A stretch of DNA of 64,000 nt from positions 43,134,901-43,198,900 of the forward strand of contig OX387183.1 of assembly GCA_947561395.2 (NCBI GenBank), read 5' to 3'. The notes under the pieces are model-generated. The model was not told the origin of the DNA, made no database searches, and was given only the letters and a program-made list of their open reading frames with translations. The position numbers were made by a program, and so were the translations under genes. The DNA comes from Buxus sempervirens. Lineage: Eukaryota > Streptophyta > Magnoliopsida > Buxales > Buxaceae. The stretch's first letter is position 1. Each line of letters starts with the position of its first letter. Shown in pieces: positions 22,092 to 32,732 of this stretch.

Positions 22092-23131
22092 CCCAGAAAT
22101 GTCATTTTTTGTATCTTCTTGATCCTTGGCCGAATTCTGTGATGATTTTTTACCAAACCTAGCAAACCAATAAGGTTTCCGGGTCACCAACTTGGGACCT
22201 GGACCACCGGTCCAATTTGGTACACTTGCGGGCCTTCCAACAAGGCCCACCAAGCCCAGTGAATCCCAAAGCATGCAAATAAGTAAGATCAAATAAAGTG
22301 GACTAATCGAACCGGGCGGGCCAAACCCAATGCGGCCCACCCAAACCTTGTTGTGTGGAATGAATATACGAATCGCATGGTTTGGCCGAGACCAAGGGCT
22401 AGGGCCTATCGGGCCCGCCAAAGCCCATTAACCTAACCAAGGAAGGGTGCAAACCCTAAGCCTCAAGGAACTGGGCTTTTTAAGCCCAAATTTGGATTAC
22501 GGGCCCCAAGCCCAACATCCAACCCACCTGGGTGAATTTAAATAAGATAAATTAAAGACATTTTGGCAACCAACATGGGGGCCCACCCAGGGGCCCGCAA
22601 ATCAATGCCGGCCCGCTTCTTGCATGGAAATCACTTAAGTATCCAACTTGAACAAACTAAATAAAACCAACACACTCAAACCAAAGCCCACAGGGCCTCC
22701 TAGGCTTAGACAGAGGCCTACATGGGCACATGGGCTTACCCAAGCCCATCAAGGGCACCGTGGGCCTTCCAACAGGGCCCACCCAGCCAGACTCAGATCG
22801 TCTAAATAAGCAAGATAAAAGCAATTAAAGGGACCCACACCACTCAGGTGGTCCCGCCAGACCTAACCAAACTGCATATCGGATTAGGGATCGGGTGAGA
22901 CCAATGTAAGCTGACTCAAATCAGGGAACCCACGGGACCTGTCATCCGACGGGGTGGACTGGGGTGTCTACGGACTTCCCCAGACCGCAACCGAGAACCG
23001 ACTTAGAATCTCAAGCCGCAGACCAAAAGCCCTAAATAGACTAACTTAGGCACCCAGGTGTCTGCCTGCACCCCATCAGGCGGTGGCGACTCCGAATTAC
23101 CCCGTGCCGCGTTTCCCACGCGCGCACAGCC

Positions 23132-23149
23132 TGGCGACTCTGCTGGGGA
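23132..23149 (+). promoter_or_regulatory. Primer binding site of element A
   Basis: TGGCGACTCTGCTGGGGA lies three bases after the 5' LTR end. Its complement would be a tRNA 3' end with CCA. From memory Ogre elements use a tRNA-Arg primer with a very similar PBS; I could not check the tRNA. Confidence 0.85.
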
Positions 23150-24655
23150 CCACTCAGCCCAATATAACCCTGCTTAGACCGAGTCAACTTAAGAGGGAAT
23201 TAGTGGATATTTAGGAAATCTTGCTACCTCGCTTAGCAAGGCACGGAATACATGTAACTACGTGTTCTGGGGAGTCCTGCCACAAGGACGCGATAATTGC
23301 CTAAGGCAAGTGGAATTTAAGTGGTCCCCTGTGACCCTCCACTTACCTGGGGATTCTCCCAGGACATCGTAATACGTGCCAATTCTGCACCTTACTATAC
23401 GAGGCAGTAAGGATTCCTTTATCACCTAAAGTCCAGACAAAACTCACCCATGTAGACACAACACGCAGCCCAACTGCACACACGTGCACACCACCACACC
23501 GTGGATGGTTTGTTTAAAATTCCCGCATTGGTGTGATGAAACTGCGTGGGGTGACACGCACGAGGGAGGATGCGTGAATGATCCGACCTTTGATAGATGA
23601 GTGAATCGGATATTGCTACTTCTTTACCAAAACTTAGACCTCTCTAGCAGCCTACCCTTCTTATTACTATGAACTGATCTTTGGGATGGTATTAGCACCT
23701 ATGCTCCCGTGGCTTGCCGGGGAAAGCAGGGTAAACCCATCCCCCCAGTTTACTGGAGTCCGTTAGCACCACTGGTTTCTTGCCGTGGCACGCGAGGATC
23801 CAGTACTGGTCCAGACCCTTCTAGGCTTATGTCTCAGGCTGGGTATCTTTCCCCACCTAACGTTTCTGAATGAACCTTGCGTTGAGCATGAGAGGGTGAG
23901 TAGGATATGAATGATGAATAAAATTAGAATAAAATTCAGAGTCCATCAGGGGCAGCAACCCCCGCTTTTTGCATCAAATGGAGTAAACCCTAGATGCTGG
24001 GCTACCTCGGCCCTGGCTTAGGAAACTCACCTAACCATGATCAGGGGAACCACCCCAGATCCATGCATGGACTCCTGTATGCTATGGGCCCCCAACCCAT
24101 TAGAGTCCGCTGGGAGCACTTTAAGTCCAGATTGGTCTTTTCGAGCAGACGAAAGCCGGCCAGATCAGACAGACGGATGAAAGCATGCCAGGGTACTAAA
24201 CCCTAGATTTAGGGATTTTTAGCCTACCCCACTTTGAAAGCAATTTGTATCCTCCCTTTTGGCTCCCGACAGCCTTAAGGATGAATTCTTTGAAGTTTTT
24301 GTAAATATCTTGTAAACCTTTGCCCTCGATGGCAAGTTGTAATTTTTGCTATGGTCTGACACTGAAAGCAGATGAAAGAACAGATGAAAGACAGAAAGAC
24401 TGATCGGGACTTGAATGTGCTCCTCTACACAAGTATGTCTAGGAGTCGCGCCTTAACTGGCGCCAACCCCTAGGACCATACACCATGTGTGCCTGAGTTA
24501 AATTCCGCACTGTTTTGTTTTTGCTCATTTTGGTGAAGCATGATAGAACTGCTAGTGGTTATCTCTTTTGCTTAAAATTATGCATGTCTTAGGACTAACT
24601 TAGAGTCTTGGTGTGGAACCTTAATTTGACTCGGAATTTTGATCGGATAGTTGGC
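23150..24655 (+). other. Untranslated leader of element A
   Basis: About 1.5 kb between PBS and ORF1 without a convincing gene. It is shared with element C (55968-57472, reversed), which shows conservation as RNA or DNA. It may hold packaging signals, but none can be named. Confidence 0.6.
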
Positions 24656-26089
24656 ATGGCATCTTCATCCTCATCTGAGAGAACCCGTTTCCCTAGGATA
24701 GAGAAGTGCGCCTGGGATACCCCCTGGATCCGTTCTTGGACAAGGCAGCTCCAAGGGAGTGAGTAGATTGAATGGGAGCACAAATACCACATGGGACAGA
24801 CTTTGTCCTTGTTAAATGTGCCGATTAACTGGGACATGATCCAAGCAGCCCTGCTTTTCTGGGATCCCCAGCTTTCAGTGTTTCGATTCGGGGTCAACGA
24901 GTTGACTCCCACAATTGAGGAACTTGACCTGTTCCTCCGATTTCGTGACTTAGGAGAACTCGCTAGGCCAAGTCTCGAAGAAAGTTACAAGAATGAAGCT
25001 TGTGTTTTCTTTGGCCTCTCAAGGGGAGAATTTCAGACCTTAGAAGGTGGCAAATCATTTACTCGGGTCTCTAAAACATTCCTAGCTGAGAAAATGAGAA
25101 ACAAAAAGCAGGAAAGACCCCGGGCTTGGTTTGACACCTTCACCCTTGTGGTTCTGTCACAAATCTTCTTTCCATCTGGGGGAGACACCATTAATTTGGC
25201 CCTCATGTAAATTGTGGATCAACTCAGGGCAGGGTACCGAATCATGCCACTGATCCTAGCTCAACTGTTCCATTCCCTGACTTTGTCCAAAAACGGAACT
25301 CGGAGGTTTCAAGGGTGCGCTCCCCTTCTCCACATTTGGCTGCAAGACCACCTGACGGTGTCATCACCTGTCAGTGCATATTACAAGGCAACCGGCGACA
25401 ACATCCATTGGTTGGCCCAAAGAGAGATCAAACCAGACCTACCCGCCCGTGAGGATTGGTTTAACCACTTTCTCCACCTGAAGGGAGAAACGGACATCAG
25501 ATGGTGGGGTACATACAACATCCCCTACACCCCCATCATAGCCTTCAAGAAAAGAGAGGGGCTTTCCCTGATAGGACTCACCCATGCCGTGCCGTACTAT
25601 CTGATCTGGGTTCTGAGACAGTTTGGGAAACCGCAGTGAATCCCGGTCAAGGACGACTTGGGCAATTTGATTGGTCCACTCACCAAGGGACTAAGGACCC
25701 AACTGCTGATGGAGTGGAAGACAGTGTGTGTATATCGAGAAGACGTCTTCATCGAATCACATTTTCGAGACTACGAGCAGTGGATAGCTCGGGAATTTGG
25801 CCACGACGGCCCCCCACCTCTTCAGCCTGTCGCATCAGGCGACATTCCAGTTCCGCCTCCTAACACATATAGGGACAGGGTGGCTGAATTGCAGGAGACC
25901 CACTCACGTATCCATTCAGCTTATGTGGATTCGGAACGGGAGAGTAGGCAAGCCAATATGGCCTTGCAACACGAAATGGAATTGGTGCGCAAGCGCGCTG
26001 AGGAGGACCGACGTCTGCGGAACAAACTTCTGCGAGCCTTGAGGAGGCAAGACATGTCCTCCCACTATGATGATGACCAACCTAGCTAG
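24656..26089 (+). pseudogene. ORF1 of element A (Ogre ORF1, DUF7745-type)
   Basis: A 477-codon frame from ATG 24656 to TAG 26087 is cut by three in-frame stops: TAG 24764, TAA 25208 and TGA 25637. Element C has Q, E and G codons there. The protein has an N-terminal serine-rich start (MASSSSSERT), a VFRFGVNELTPTIEELDLFL core, LSQIFFPSGGDTIN, a WWGTYNIPYTPIIAF stretch and a charged C-terminal helix. It matches antisense gene 2 of B and B' along its length, but here it is sense, upstream of gag, and has no intron at the place where B has one (near 25335). Ogre ORF1 proteins have no proven function. The TGA looks like a G-to-T change, unlike the other stops. Confidence 0.85.
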
Positions 26090-26433
26090 ACTTTGGCTTT
26101 GTTGTATTTCGTTATGAATGATGATGTACTTTGTGTCATGGTGGCACCTTTTGATTAAAGCATGAATTTATGTCCACCTTGCTATATATTGTTCAAATGT
26201 AACAAGAACAAGAAATAAAATAATTAATTCCCTCCAATAGGGCAACTCAGTCTCCGACAGACCACCTATTCTCAGATAATCTCCCTGGTCGCTGCGACCA
26301 CCTAGTTTCCTTTGATTGCATCTCTCTCATTGAGATCGCAAAACCCAGCAAGTGTTAAAAAACACCCGAGACTTTGAGCTCAGATCACACCCGTCTGCAT
26401 CTTTTCAAGATCAGGCGGTCTAACCTGTAGGGC
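26090..26433 (+). other. Gap between ORF1 and the tandem array (A)
   Basis: AT-rich just after ORF1, then a GATCGCAAAACCCAGC block. No gene is seen. Element C has the same sequence, reversed, at 54190-54534. Confidence 0.5.
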
Positions 26434-26900
26434 ACCGAAACCACCGACGGATGAGTCGGATATTGGTGGAGGAGCGTCCTGGCATAGCCTACCCCTTTTA
26501 GTGACACCAAAGCCGCCGGTGATTGAATCGGATATTGGCTGCGGAGCGTCCGGGTACTACTAGCCGAATTCTTAGGGCACCGAAGCCGCCGACGGATGAG
26601 TCGGATATTTGTGGAGGAGCGTCCTGGCATAGCCTACCCCATTTAGTGACACCAAAGCCGTCGGTGATTGAATCGGATATTGGCTGCGGAGCGTCCGGGT
26701 ACTACTAGCCGAATCCTTAGGGCACCGAAGCCGCCGACGGATGAGTCGGGTATTGGTGGAGGAGCGTCCTGGCATAGCCTTCCCCTTTGTGAGGCGCCGA
26801 AGTCAATGGTAATTAAACCAACGACTAGCTAAGGCACGCCCGGGAACTACTAGCCGAAGTTTGGCGCCGACGCTGCCAGTGAATGAGCTGGAGATCGGCC
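26434..26900 (+). repeat. 145-bp tandem array before gag, about three units (A)
   Basis: GTGGAGGAGCGTCCTGGCAT occurs at 26466, about 26611 and 26756, exactly 145 bp apart. Each unit has two similar halves (CCGACGGATGAGTCGGATAT and GGTGATTGAATCGGATAT). A degenerate unit follows. Element C has four units. Confidence 0.85.
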
Positions 26901-26999
26901 GAGGTACGCCTGGGTGCTGATTTTCAACTCACCCCCTGCGGAGACCCTGCATTGGTCCAACCCTGTGATTCTGAGCTCAAACAAAGCCCCTTAAATTGA

Positions 27000-27430
27000 A
27001 GGTTCTCTTTCCTTGCCTAAACAGCTAAAATAGATTAGTTCAACCGGGTTCTCTTTCCCAATCGCTTCCAAGCGACTAAAATAGATCAGCTTTCAGAAAA
27101 GATAGGGTTCTCTCTCCCAGTTGCCTGCGGGTGACTAAAATAGATTCGGTCACTAAGGTTCTCTTCCCTTGTTACCTACGGGTAGCTAAAATAGACCGGT
27201 CTTCAGATTTATTAGGGTTCTCTTCCCCGGTCGTCCTAGGACAGCCAAAATAGATCAGTCTTCAAATTCATTAGGGTTCTCTTCCCCGGTCGTCCTAGGA
27301 CGACCAAAATAGATCAGTCTTCAAAATTCATTAAGGTTCTCTTCCATTATTACCTACGGGTAGCCAAAATAGATCGTTTGATTCAAAACCAGGTTCTCTT
27401 CCCATATTGCCTTAGGGTAGCTAAAATGAA
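27000..27430 (+). repeat. Array of eight ~55-bp units, most with a 16-base hairpin (A)
   Basis: Each unit is GGTTCTCTTCCC, a 16-base stretch, then TAAAATAGAT or similar. The 16-base stretches at 27061, 27120, 27171, 27230, 27289, 27349 and 27406 fold into five- to seven-pair stems. Stem sequences differ between units while pairing is kept. The first unit (from 27001) does not fold. Confidence 0.8.
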
Positions 27431-27608
27431 TTAGTTAGGCCAAATCCATTCAAACAAAAAAAACAGCATAAATCGAAGAAACAGATTCTACTAAATAAAT
27501 TGCATAACCAATTTGTGTAAAATTGCACTAATACCTGTCAATTGTCCCTCAGGTACCAAAATTGCTTTCAGAAGTCAGTACCTGCTAAGATCGAGGAGAA
27601 GGCTCGAA

Positions 27609-29012
27609 ATGGATCAGCAAGGAGAGCAGACGCCGCCAGGGCAACATCCTGCAGAGTCTAGTCATGCGCCAGTAGTTAATGAGATGCAACAGAAGATGGA
27701 CAGCATGAGTACCATCATCCAGGAATTTATGACAGAGCTGAGAGAGTTGAGGCAGGTCCCGCCTGTGGTACCAGGCGCCCAGCAGCCGCAACCCCAGTTC
27801 CCGCCACAAGCGGAAGCGGCGCCACCACCACGCCCAGCAAATCCCCCTCCCCTGGCACCGCCACCACCGGCAGCACCGTTCCACATTGCACAACAAGAGC
27901 AATTTCTGTCTATCCATCTGGGGCAAGGTGATGAGGACTGGTACAGAACCCAAGAAGTGCAGTTTAAAGAAAAGCTGACAGCAGTGAGGGAAGAGAATAG
28001 AACGGAAATGGCCGCCCTCAAGGAGCAACTCAAGCAGCTCCAACCCAGCACAGTGCAGAGTGAGGCTACTCTGGAAAGCCTCTGTTTCTTTTCAGATATC
28101 CAACTCCCGGCTAAGTTCAAATGCCCTGAGTTGCACCAGTTCGACGGCACCGGGTGCCCCCTGAACCATCTGAGGTCCTATTCTGGTGACATGTGCCAGT
28201 ATGCCAAGAAAGAGTGGATTATGCTGCAGTTCTTCCAGAAGTCACTAGCCAGGGCCGCTTACTCTTGGTTCCTGAGTCTAGACAAGGCTAAGATCAAGAC
28301 ATGGAATGACTTGGCAGCAGTCTTCATCCAGCAGTACCGCCTGAACAGTCAGATAGTGCAGACAAGGGCGGAATTGCAAAGGCTGGCAAAGAAGATCCAA
28401 GAGTCAGTAAGAGAATACGCCAAGCACTGGAAGGAATTGGCAGCATTAGTACAGCCGCCGTTGCTAGAACAAGAGATGACGTCGTTGTTCATTGCGTCAT
28501 TAGGCCAACCTTTCTTCACTCTGCTGCTGGGGCAGAGTACATCGAACTTCAATGACCTGATCTTGACTGCGGATCGGATTGAAGACGCAGTAAGGGCCGG
28601 AAAGATAGATGGCAGTGGGCAGAGTGCAGCACCAAGGAGGCCAGTGTCAAGGCAGGCTAGCAGAAACCAGGGGCAAGAGCCTAGGAGGTCAGAACAGCAG
28701 GCAGTGAACTATGTATACCCCACACAACCCCACCATTTCTCCCAAGGACCAGAGGCAGTGGCACCCCAAGGAACCGGACAAGTTGCTTACCAAGGGGTAA
28801 GAAGAACCAGGGAAGAGATGGAGGCCAGAATGAAGCAGGTTTTCACTCCACTCCCGTATGCGCCGGCAGAGTTGCTGCCTACTTTACTAAAGAAGGGGTA
28901 CGTGCAAGTCAAACCCCCGAACCCTCGTTTGGTCAACGCCAGAAGCTATAACGCTGCAGAGCGGTGCGAGTACCACTCTGGTGCTCCAGGGCACCACACC
29001 AATCGGTGCTAG
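27609..29012 (+). pseudogene. gag region of element A
   Basis: The N-terminus has a proline-rich stretch (residues ~50-95). A retrotransposon gag domain follows, with WIMLQFFQKSLARAAYSWFL and WNDLAAVFIQQYRLN, then a LAKKIQESVREYAKHWKELA stretch. The C-terminal CEYHSGAPGHHTNRC is a zinc-knuckle-like motif, directly followed by TAG 29010. Gag forms the particle and binds the RNA. Related elements usually have C-W/L-x-L-R-H-x-I-Q-D-L-I here, which continues after the stop, so the TAG looks like a changed W or Q codon. Confidence 0.88.
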
Positions 29013-30188
29013 GATTTGAGGCACGATATCCAAGACCTGATTGATAGTAAGCGCATCACGGTCGACCCTCCAGCGCCACCTGCCCAAACTCCAGCAGCCG
29101 GAGTAACTACCAATCCTCTCCCAGATCACTCAAAGGCCTCCACTAGTAGGACGGCAAATCAAGTGAGTAGTGATCAAGGCACCGGGCAGCTCAACCCTTC
29201 CACACTTATCAGACGGCCAGGGCAGACAGTGAGGGTACAGCTGCAAACAGGAACCCCCTCGGCAGCAAGGGCAATTAATGAGAATACAGACGTCTATGTC
29301 TGCACGATCGAGGATGAACCTCAGAACAGTGAGGAAGTCACGGGACCTTGGAACCCGATACAATGTGGATGGATCAGTGATTCCCCATCCCCTCCACATA
29401 GGGAAGGAGTGGGCAGCTCCAGTGGACTCCAGATCAGGGATAGGCCGCAGATATCGGACGCTTCAGTGGGTAGTTCAAGGGTGCCGCCCCAGTTATCCAC
29501 CAGATGGCCGCCAGAGGGCATGTCCGCGACATCGGGGCCACACCCATATCTGGCATACTCTACCGACTCGTCATCACTTGAGTCTAATCCCGTCCCCCTC
29601 CCATACAACATGCATGAGTGGTTTGCCCCCCCTCATGCCGCAGCGGAAGAGGAACCACCATCCACTCCTGAACTCGTAAACCTGCCGGATCCGTACAAGA
29701 GCTCGGATGAGTCTGCTGACGCAGGCTCAGATGACACGTCCGCAGAAAAGAGTGAGATAGTGAACGTTATCGAAGGAGACGGCGGTGACCCCTCTACAGA
29801 TTTCCCTCTGGTGCACTTCCACCCATCCGAAGACCAAGAATTCTTCTACCCAACCCCCATCTCTCACCCTAGCCCTTTAACCCTCAACATCCATGACATC
29901 ATTGACTCGCCTCCACAAGACGCCTTCTACCTTTCAGTCGAACCACCTACCCTGAACCTTTCCAAGCTTAACCTGGAACCACCCTCGTACAACGTCGTAC
30001 CACCACCTTACCCCACCCCATCTTTCTACCATCAAGCCACCACCACCACTACTGAAGCAGAAATCGATCGGATCACCCAATCCGGTCGATACATAAACAC
30101 CGACCCCCCACCCGCACCAGAAGAGGGAGCAGAAGCAGAAGCAAAAAGGAAAGAAAAAGGGAAGGACGTGGTTATAGAATTGCCATAG
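29013..30188 (+). pseudogene. Linker region of the element A polyprotein
   Basis: About 391 residues follow the zinc knuckle. After HDIQDLIDS the sequence becomes low in complexity, rich in proline, serine and acidic residues, with no domain that I know. It closes at TAG 30186 in a lysine-rich stretch (KRKEKGKDVVIELP). Tat elements commonly have a long linker between gag and protease. Confidence 0.7.
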
Positions 30189-32018
30189 ACCCTCAAGAGA
30201 AAGGGGAGGGCCACCAAAGAGGAGATCATAGAATTGCACCATAGTGTTTTCACTCCAGAGTACGACATCCTCCAGCAGTTGAACAAGGTGCCCGCCCAAA
30301 TCTCCATAATGCGACTTCTGATTGATTCAGAAAAGCACAGGGTAGTGTTAATGAAGGTCCTGGGAGATGCCCACGTACCAGCAAGCATTGATCCCGAGCA
30401 GCTAGGGGCAGTGGTGTCAGTGATCATGGCACCCCAGGCCATCTCCTTCTCTGCAGCAGAGCTGCCACCTGAGGGTTGCGACCATGCTGAGCCGCTTTAC
30501 ATCACAGTGAAGTGTGTAGATCTCATTGTGAAACGTGCCATGATTGACAATGGGTCAGCATTGAACATATGCCCGATGAGGACATTCCACAGTCTACAGT
30601 TGAGCCCTACCATGATCAAGCCAAGTGGGTACAATGTCAGAGGCTTTGACAATGCCCGAAGGGACTCACTGGGAGAGGTCACTTTGGTGATCATAATTGC
30701 AAATAGGCCCTTTACCATGGAGTTCGAACTCATGGATATCAATGCCTCGTTCAACTTGCTAATCGGGAGGCCTTGGCTGCATCAGGCAGGAGCAGTATCT
30801 TCCACACTACACAGAATGGTCCGGTTCATGTCAGGCAACGAACTCATAACAGTACATGCTGAGGATCATCGAGAGTTCGAAAGGGTCGGAGTACCCTATG
30901 TGGATTATGAGTTGCCCACCACCCTCAATTTCCAAGCGTTAGAGATGGTGCAGGTGAATTGTATCCCTGAATCGGAAAGCGGGCAACGACTTTCGAAAAA
31001 GAGGAGAAAGTACATGTTCAGCGCTGCTGACTGCGCAGACTGGGGCCTCCGAGCCGGTGATGGGTTGGGCAAGTATAAGCAGGGAATCAAGGCAGCCATC
31101 CAACCTTATGACAAGACCGCTGGGTTTGGGCTGGGGTTCAGACCACAGCCAGAAGACTACTCCCGACTCCTTGGGAACCGTGCCGAAAGAAAAAGGGCAA
31201 GAACTGAAGGAAGAGAGCCCCATTGGCCTATATGCGTGCACGGGAACTTATATCACCGCTTCGCTAACATGGAGCGTGAGGCGGCCCAAGCCATTGAGAA
31301 TATAGTCCCCCAAGGATGGGGAGATGAATTTCTGGACACCCCTGCCGCAGAAGAAGACTACCTACAAGGCCTAGCCCAAATGCTCTGGGAGGAGCCACCA
31401 TCTATGGACATGATTGGAGATGCTATAAAAGTAGACCCGTTGGCTCCTGAGGGGTCACCAGATGGCCTGCCAGCACTGGTCGCTCTGGACTCGGTTGACG
31501 AAGTCACCATGGCCTTCGCCCCACCAGATGAGCAGTTCATCCCTGACGGGATCCCGATCAACCCTGCAACTGTGATGGAAGTACCCCCACCTGCTCCCCT
31601 TGAGCAATCCAAAGAAGAAGGCCCAATCATGTATGTCTGCATGATGGAAGGGCGAGACAGCTCAGGGGCCCCAACTCGCAGGCCAAGGTCGCCTCCTCCA
31701 CCTCCATATATCCCGCACCCCGGAACTCGCGATGGTTTGAACCGCATGTTCCGTAGCATGCCCCAAGTGCTAGGGCCAGTGCCGGAAGAAGTGTACCATG
31801 CAGCTTATGGCAAATGGGCACCACCGGCTTACTCTTCTACGGTGCTTGGGATACCAACTGGAATACCCATAATGTTTGCACCGCCCAGAGTTGACCCGGC
31901 CAACGAAGTCACCATTGCATATGCGCCACCCGAGGATGAGATACCAATGGTAATCGCCCTCAGTGGATCATGGGTAAGGGTATCGTCAGAGTCTGGCCCC
32001 CGATCAGAGAGAAGCTAG
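30189..32018 (+). pseudogene. Protease and G-patch region of element A
   Basis: The aspartic protease signature is AMIDNGSALNICP near 30540-30575 (DNGS in place of the more usual DTG/DSG); a second hydrophobic region with LLIGRPWLHQAGAV follows near 30755-30790. A G-patch lies at about 31030-31145 (DWGLRAGDGLGKYKQGIKAA, then GFGLGFRP). The remaining C-terminal part is proline-rich. The protease would cut the polyprotein and the G-patch would bind RNA or helicases. TAG 32016 ends it. Confidence 0.85.
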
Positions 32019-32732
32019 AACAAGCCGGTAGGAGGCGCAGCACAGGACCCTATCTACATCTCTTCTGACGAGAGCGCCAACATGGTGCTAACGGGAGAAC
32101 CAGAGAAGACGATCGCTATCAACAAGGAAGGTGGGACACCACTGAAGAATTGGAGCACCATGCCTTTTGTTATCAGCAAAGCTGCTATCCCAAAGGGGGT
32201 TTCTGTCACCTCTGAGATTTCTGTTGTAGCTACTGCTGAAATTTTTAATGAATATCTCAATGCTTCCTACTACTTGCATTTGTTTGAAAAAGAAAATAAC
32301 AAAAATAAGCAACTTGAGCATCGCAATCTTAGTGTCAATCCCGACGCACACCTGGAAGATCTGGGGCACGGGATTGGTAATAAGATTGCCATAATTGAAC
32401 AAAAAGAACAAAAGGAAATGGAAAAGCCAGTACAGATGGCAATAATAAATGAAATGCATGAGCCAGTGTCCAATCCTGAAAACGAGCAAGAACTCGACAA
32501 GTTAGATTGGGGCACTCGCCCATCGCAGCAAGAAGATTCAAACATCGTCCCCTGTGAGCCTTTCGAGCATGAGGACGACGATGAATCATGGGAGACCCCG
32601 GTCGAAATCCAACTCGCGTTGGAAAGGCACGAAAAGGGTCTCCAGGCCAACATTGAGGAAACATAGTCAATTGACATAGGTGAAATAGCACAACCAAGGA
32701 TCCTCCAAATTGGTAAAAAGCTGTCACCATTA
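32019..32732 (+). pseudogene. Linker before RT in the element A polyprotein
   Basis: This stretch stays open except for TAG 32664. It encodes a hydrophilic, acidic, glutamine-rich linker. In some Ogre elements an intron lies between protease and RT, from memory; I see no clear donor and acceptor that would remove this stretch. Confidence 0.6.

Larger units (their letters stand above)
19031..23128 (+). mobile_element. 5' LTR of element A (4098 bp)
   Basis: It starts TGTAAGCACCTC and ends GCGCGCACA. It holds three ~148-bp units, a palindrome cluster at 19751-20012, a TATA box at 20024, long CT/CA-rich and GGGCCCAC-rich stretches, a second palindrome cluster at 22024-22091 and a PBS-like TGGCGACTCC near 23085. 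Confidence 0.92.

Noticed and set aside
27171-27186. UACG-loop hairpin as a transcription terminator
   Set aside because: There is no T-run, it is repeated in tandem within a leader, and such terminators are not used by plant polymerase II.
27000-27430. CRISPR-like array of regularly spaced short repeats
   Set aside because: The spacers are not unique, the units are 50-60 bp with common flanks, it lies inside a plant retrotransposon leader, and there are no cas genes.
27585-28150. Minus-strand frames of 152 and 162 codons opposite gag
   Set aside because: They mirror the proline-rich and coiled-coil codons of gag and have no support of their own.
31030-31145. G-patch as part of a host splicing gene
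   Set aside because: It is in frame between protease and RT of element A; G-patches at this place are known in Ogre-like elements.
32088-32730. Minus-strand frames of 131-135 codons before RT
   Set aside because: They are shadows of the open gag-pol frame, with no known motif.
32019-32732. Ogre-type intron between protease and RT
   Set aside because: The frame is open apart from one TAG and I found no clear donor and acceptor pair, so I do not call an intron.
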